A DNA stretch of 7,197 nt from Caldithrix sp. (GTDB taxonomy: Bacteria > Zhuqueibacterota > Zhuqueibacteria > Oceanimicrobiales > Oceanimicrobiaceae): NCBI GenBank assembly GCA_004357015.1, contig SMXE01000132.1, positions 1 through 7,197 of the forward strand, in the 5' to 3' direction. Of this stretch, positions 6,671-7,197 are shown piece by piece. Below the pieces are notes generated by a model, which did no database searches, was not told where the DNA came from, and saw only the letters and a list, made by a program, of their open reading frames with translations. Numbering within the stretch: position 1 is the stretch's first letter; each line of letters opens with the position of its first letter. A program made the position numbers and the translations under genes.

Positions 6671-7045
6671 GTGGGTGCTGATCTTGTCCATAAAGATTTA
6701 TCGTATCAGATTGTGGGACTGGCCATGAATGTTTACAATGTGTTGGGTAGCGGCTTTCTGGAAAAGGTGTACGAAAATGCCATGATGGTCGCTTTTCGAA
6801 AAGCGGGTATTGAGGCCGAGCAGCAAGCGTCTGTAAAAGTCCCTTTTGATGGCGAAGTGGTCGGTGAATATTACGCGGACATTCTTGTTGAAAATCAAAT
6901 CATCCTTGAATTAAAAGTAGTTAGTGAAATTTCAAATATCCACCGGGATCAGCTTCTTAATTATTTGAAAGCTACGAAGCTGAGATTGGGAATGATTCTA
7001 AACTTCGGCAAGCAGAAATTAGAATATCTCAGGTTTGTGAACTAA
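6671..7045 (+). CDS. GxxExxY-family protein (predicted PD-(D/E)XK nuclease fold)
   Basis: A 124-residue soluble protein of the GxxExxY family; its naming motif is GFLEKVY at residues 28-34. The core matches a PD-(D/E)XK nuclease fold: E31 or E35 in the first helix, D70 (YYADILV), E80 and K82 in ILELK, and then Q94 and Y98 in QLLNYLK, with a closing strand MILNFG and FVN end. All expected catalytic positions are present, so enzymatic activity is possible, but I know of no established biochemical role for the family. Its length is normal and there is no sign of decay. GTG 6671 is preferred over ATG 6656 because a near-perfect ribosome-binding site lies between them. Palindromic repeats flank it on both sides. 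From memory, genes of this family often lie among such repeats in environmental genomes; this suggests a mobile or accessory unit rather than a link to the symporter. Confidence 0.9.
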   Translation: MGADLVHKDLSYQIVGLAMNVYNVLGSGFLEKVYENAMMVAFRKAGIEAEQQASVKVPFDGEVVGEYYADILVENQIILELKVVSEISNIHRDQLLNYLKATKLRLGMILNFGKQKLEYLRFVN

Positions 7046-7068
7046 AAGAATTAGCCCTGAATTTGTAC

Positions 7069-7171
7069 GGATGAACACGAAGAAAGAAGACCTGATTTAT
7101 GTGTTCAAAGGAGTATCAATTAATTCGTGAAAATTCGTGTGTATTCGTGGTTTCATTTTTTGATTAACCAC
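7069..7171. repeat. Palindromic CACGAAT/ATTCGTG repeat, copy 2
   Basis: A direct copy of 6541-6642, starting 23 bases after the GxxExxY stop codon. The right half is best preserved, including GTGTTCAAAGGAGTAT and three ATTCGTG heptamers at 7123, 7133 and 7143, again 10 bases apart, and the TTAACCAC end at 7164-7171. The left arm is degraded (GGATGAACACGAAG), so it pairs with the right arm less well than in copy 1. Confidence 0.85.
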
Positions 7172-7197
7172 TAATTGACACGAATGAACACGAATAA
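7166..7197. repeat. Palindromic repeat, copy 3, cut by the window end
   Basis: The last 32 bases match 6525-6556 at 30 of 32 positions, including both CACGAAT heptamers (7179 and 7189) at 10-base spacing. It shares AACCAC (7166-7171) with the end of copy 2, so copies 2 and 3 are head-to-tail. The rest lies outside the window. Confidence 0.8.

Noticed and set aside
6525..7197. CRISPR array
   Set aside because: Units are about 100 bases long, palindromic, with a gene between copies and no regular short spacers.

Overview
The window reads as chromosomal DNA from a Gram-negative bacterium of roughly balanced base composition. The adaptor protein, with its 'GSYRAIS-LKNG' C-terminus and acidic insertion, most resembles versions I associate with the Bacteroidetes/FCB lineages (including candidate phyla such as KSB1 or Calditrichota). 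This placement is an inference from memory and no marker gene is present to fix it.

Layout. (1) 38-4588: a compact plus-strand operon for a MacAB-type tripartite export system. It contains a periplasmic adaptor (MacA-like), a separate ABC ATPase (MacB/LolD-type), and two different tandem MacB/FtsX-type permeases. The usual MacB protein fuses ATPase and permease; here they are split and the permease is duplicated, so the likely inner-membrane complex is an ATPase dimer under a permease heterodimer. The adaptor has the tip motif used to dock on TolC, but no TolC gene lies in the window. A hairpin plus T-run at 4621-4644 ends the operon.

(2) 4589-5155: a 567-base gap holding that terminator, a possible 23-codon remnant of an antitoxin-like start, an 8-bp inverted repeat, and a good sigma-70-like promoter (TTGACA, 17 bp, TACCTT) for the next gene.

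(3) 5156-6505: an 11-helix sodium-coupled neurotransmitter:sodium symporter (NSS/SNF, LeuT fold). Its N-terminus aligns with LeuT without gaps, so residue numbers match there. The Na2 site and the cytoplasmic gate are intact, but both residues of the extracellular salt-bridge gate appear replaced.

(4) 6497-7197: a repeat island. Palindromic repeats built from ATTCGTG/CACGAAT heptamers at 10-base spacing flank a small GxxExxY-family gene, a predicted PD-(D/E)XK nuclease-fold protein. A further repeat copy begins at the window's end. The first repeat-like sequence contains the symporter's stop codon. This looks like accessory, possibly mobile sequence and is the least understood part of the window.

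The export operon and the symporter appear to be separate transcription units with no evident shared function. All genes are on the plus strand.
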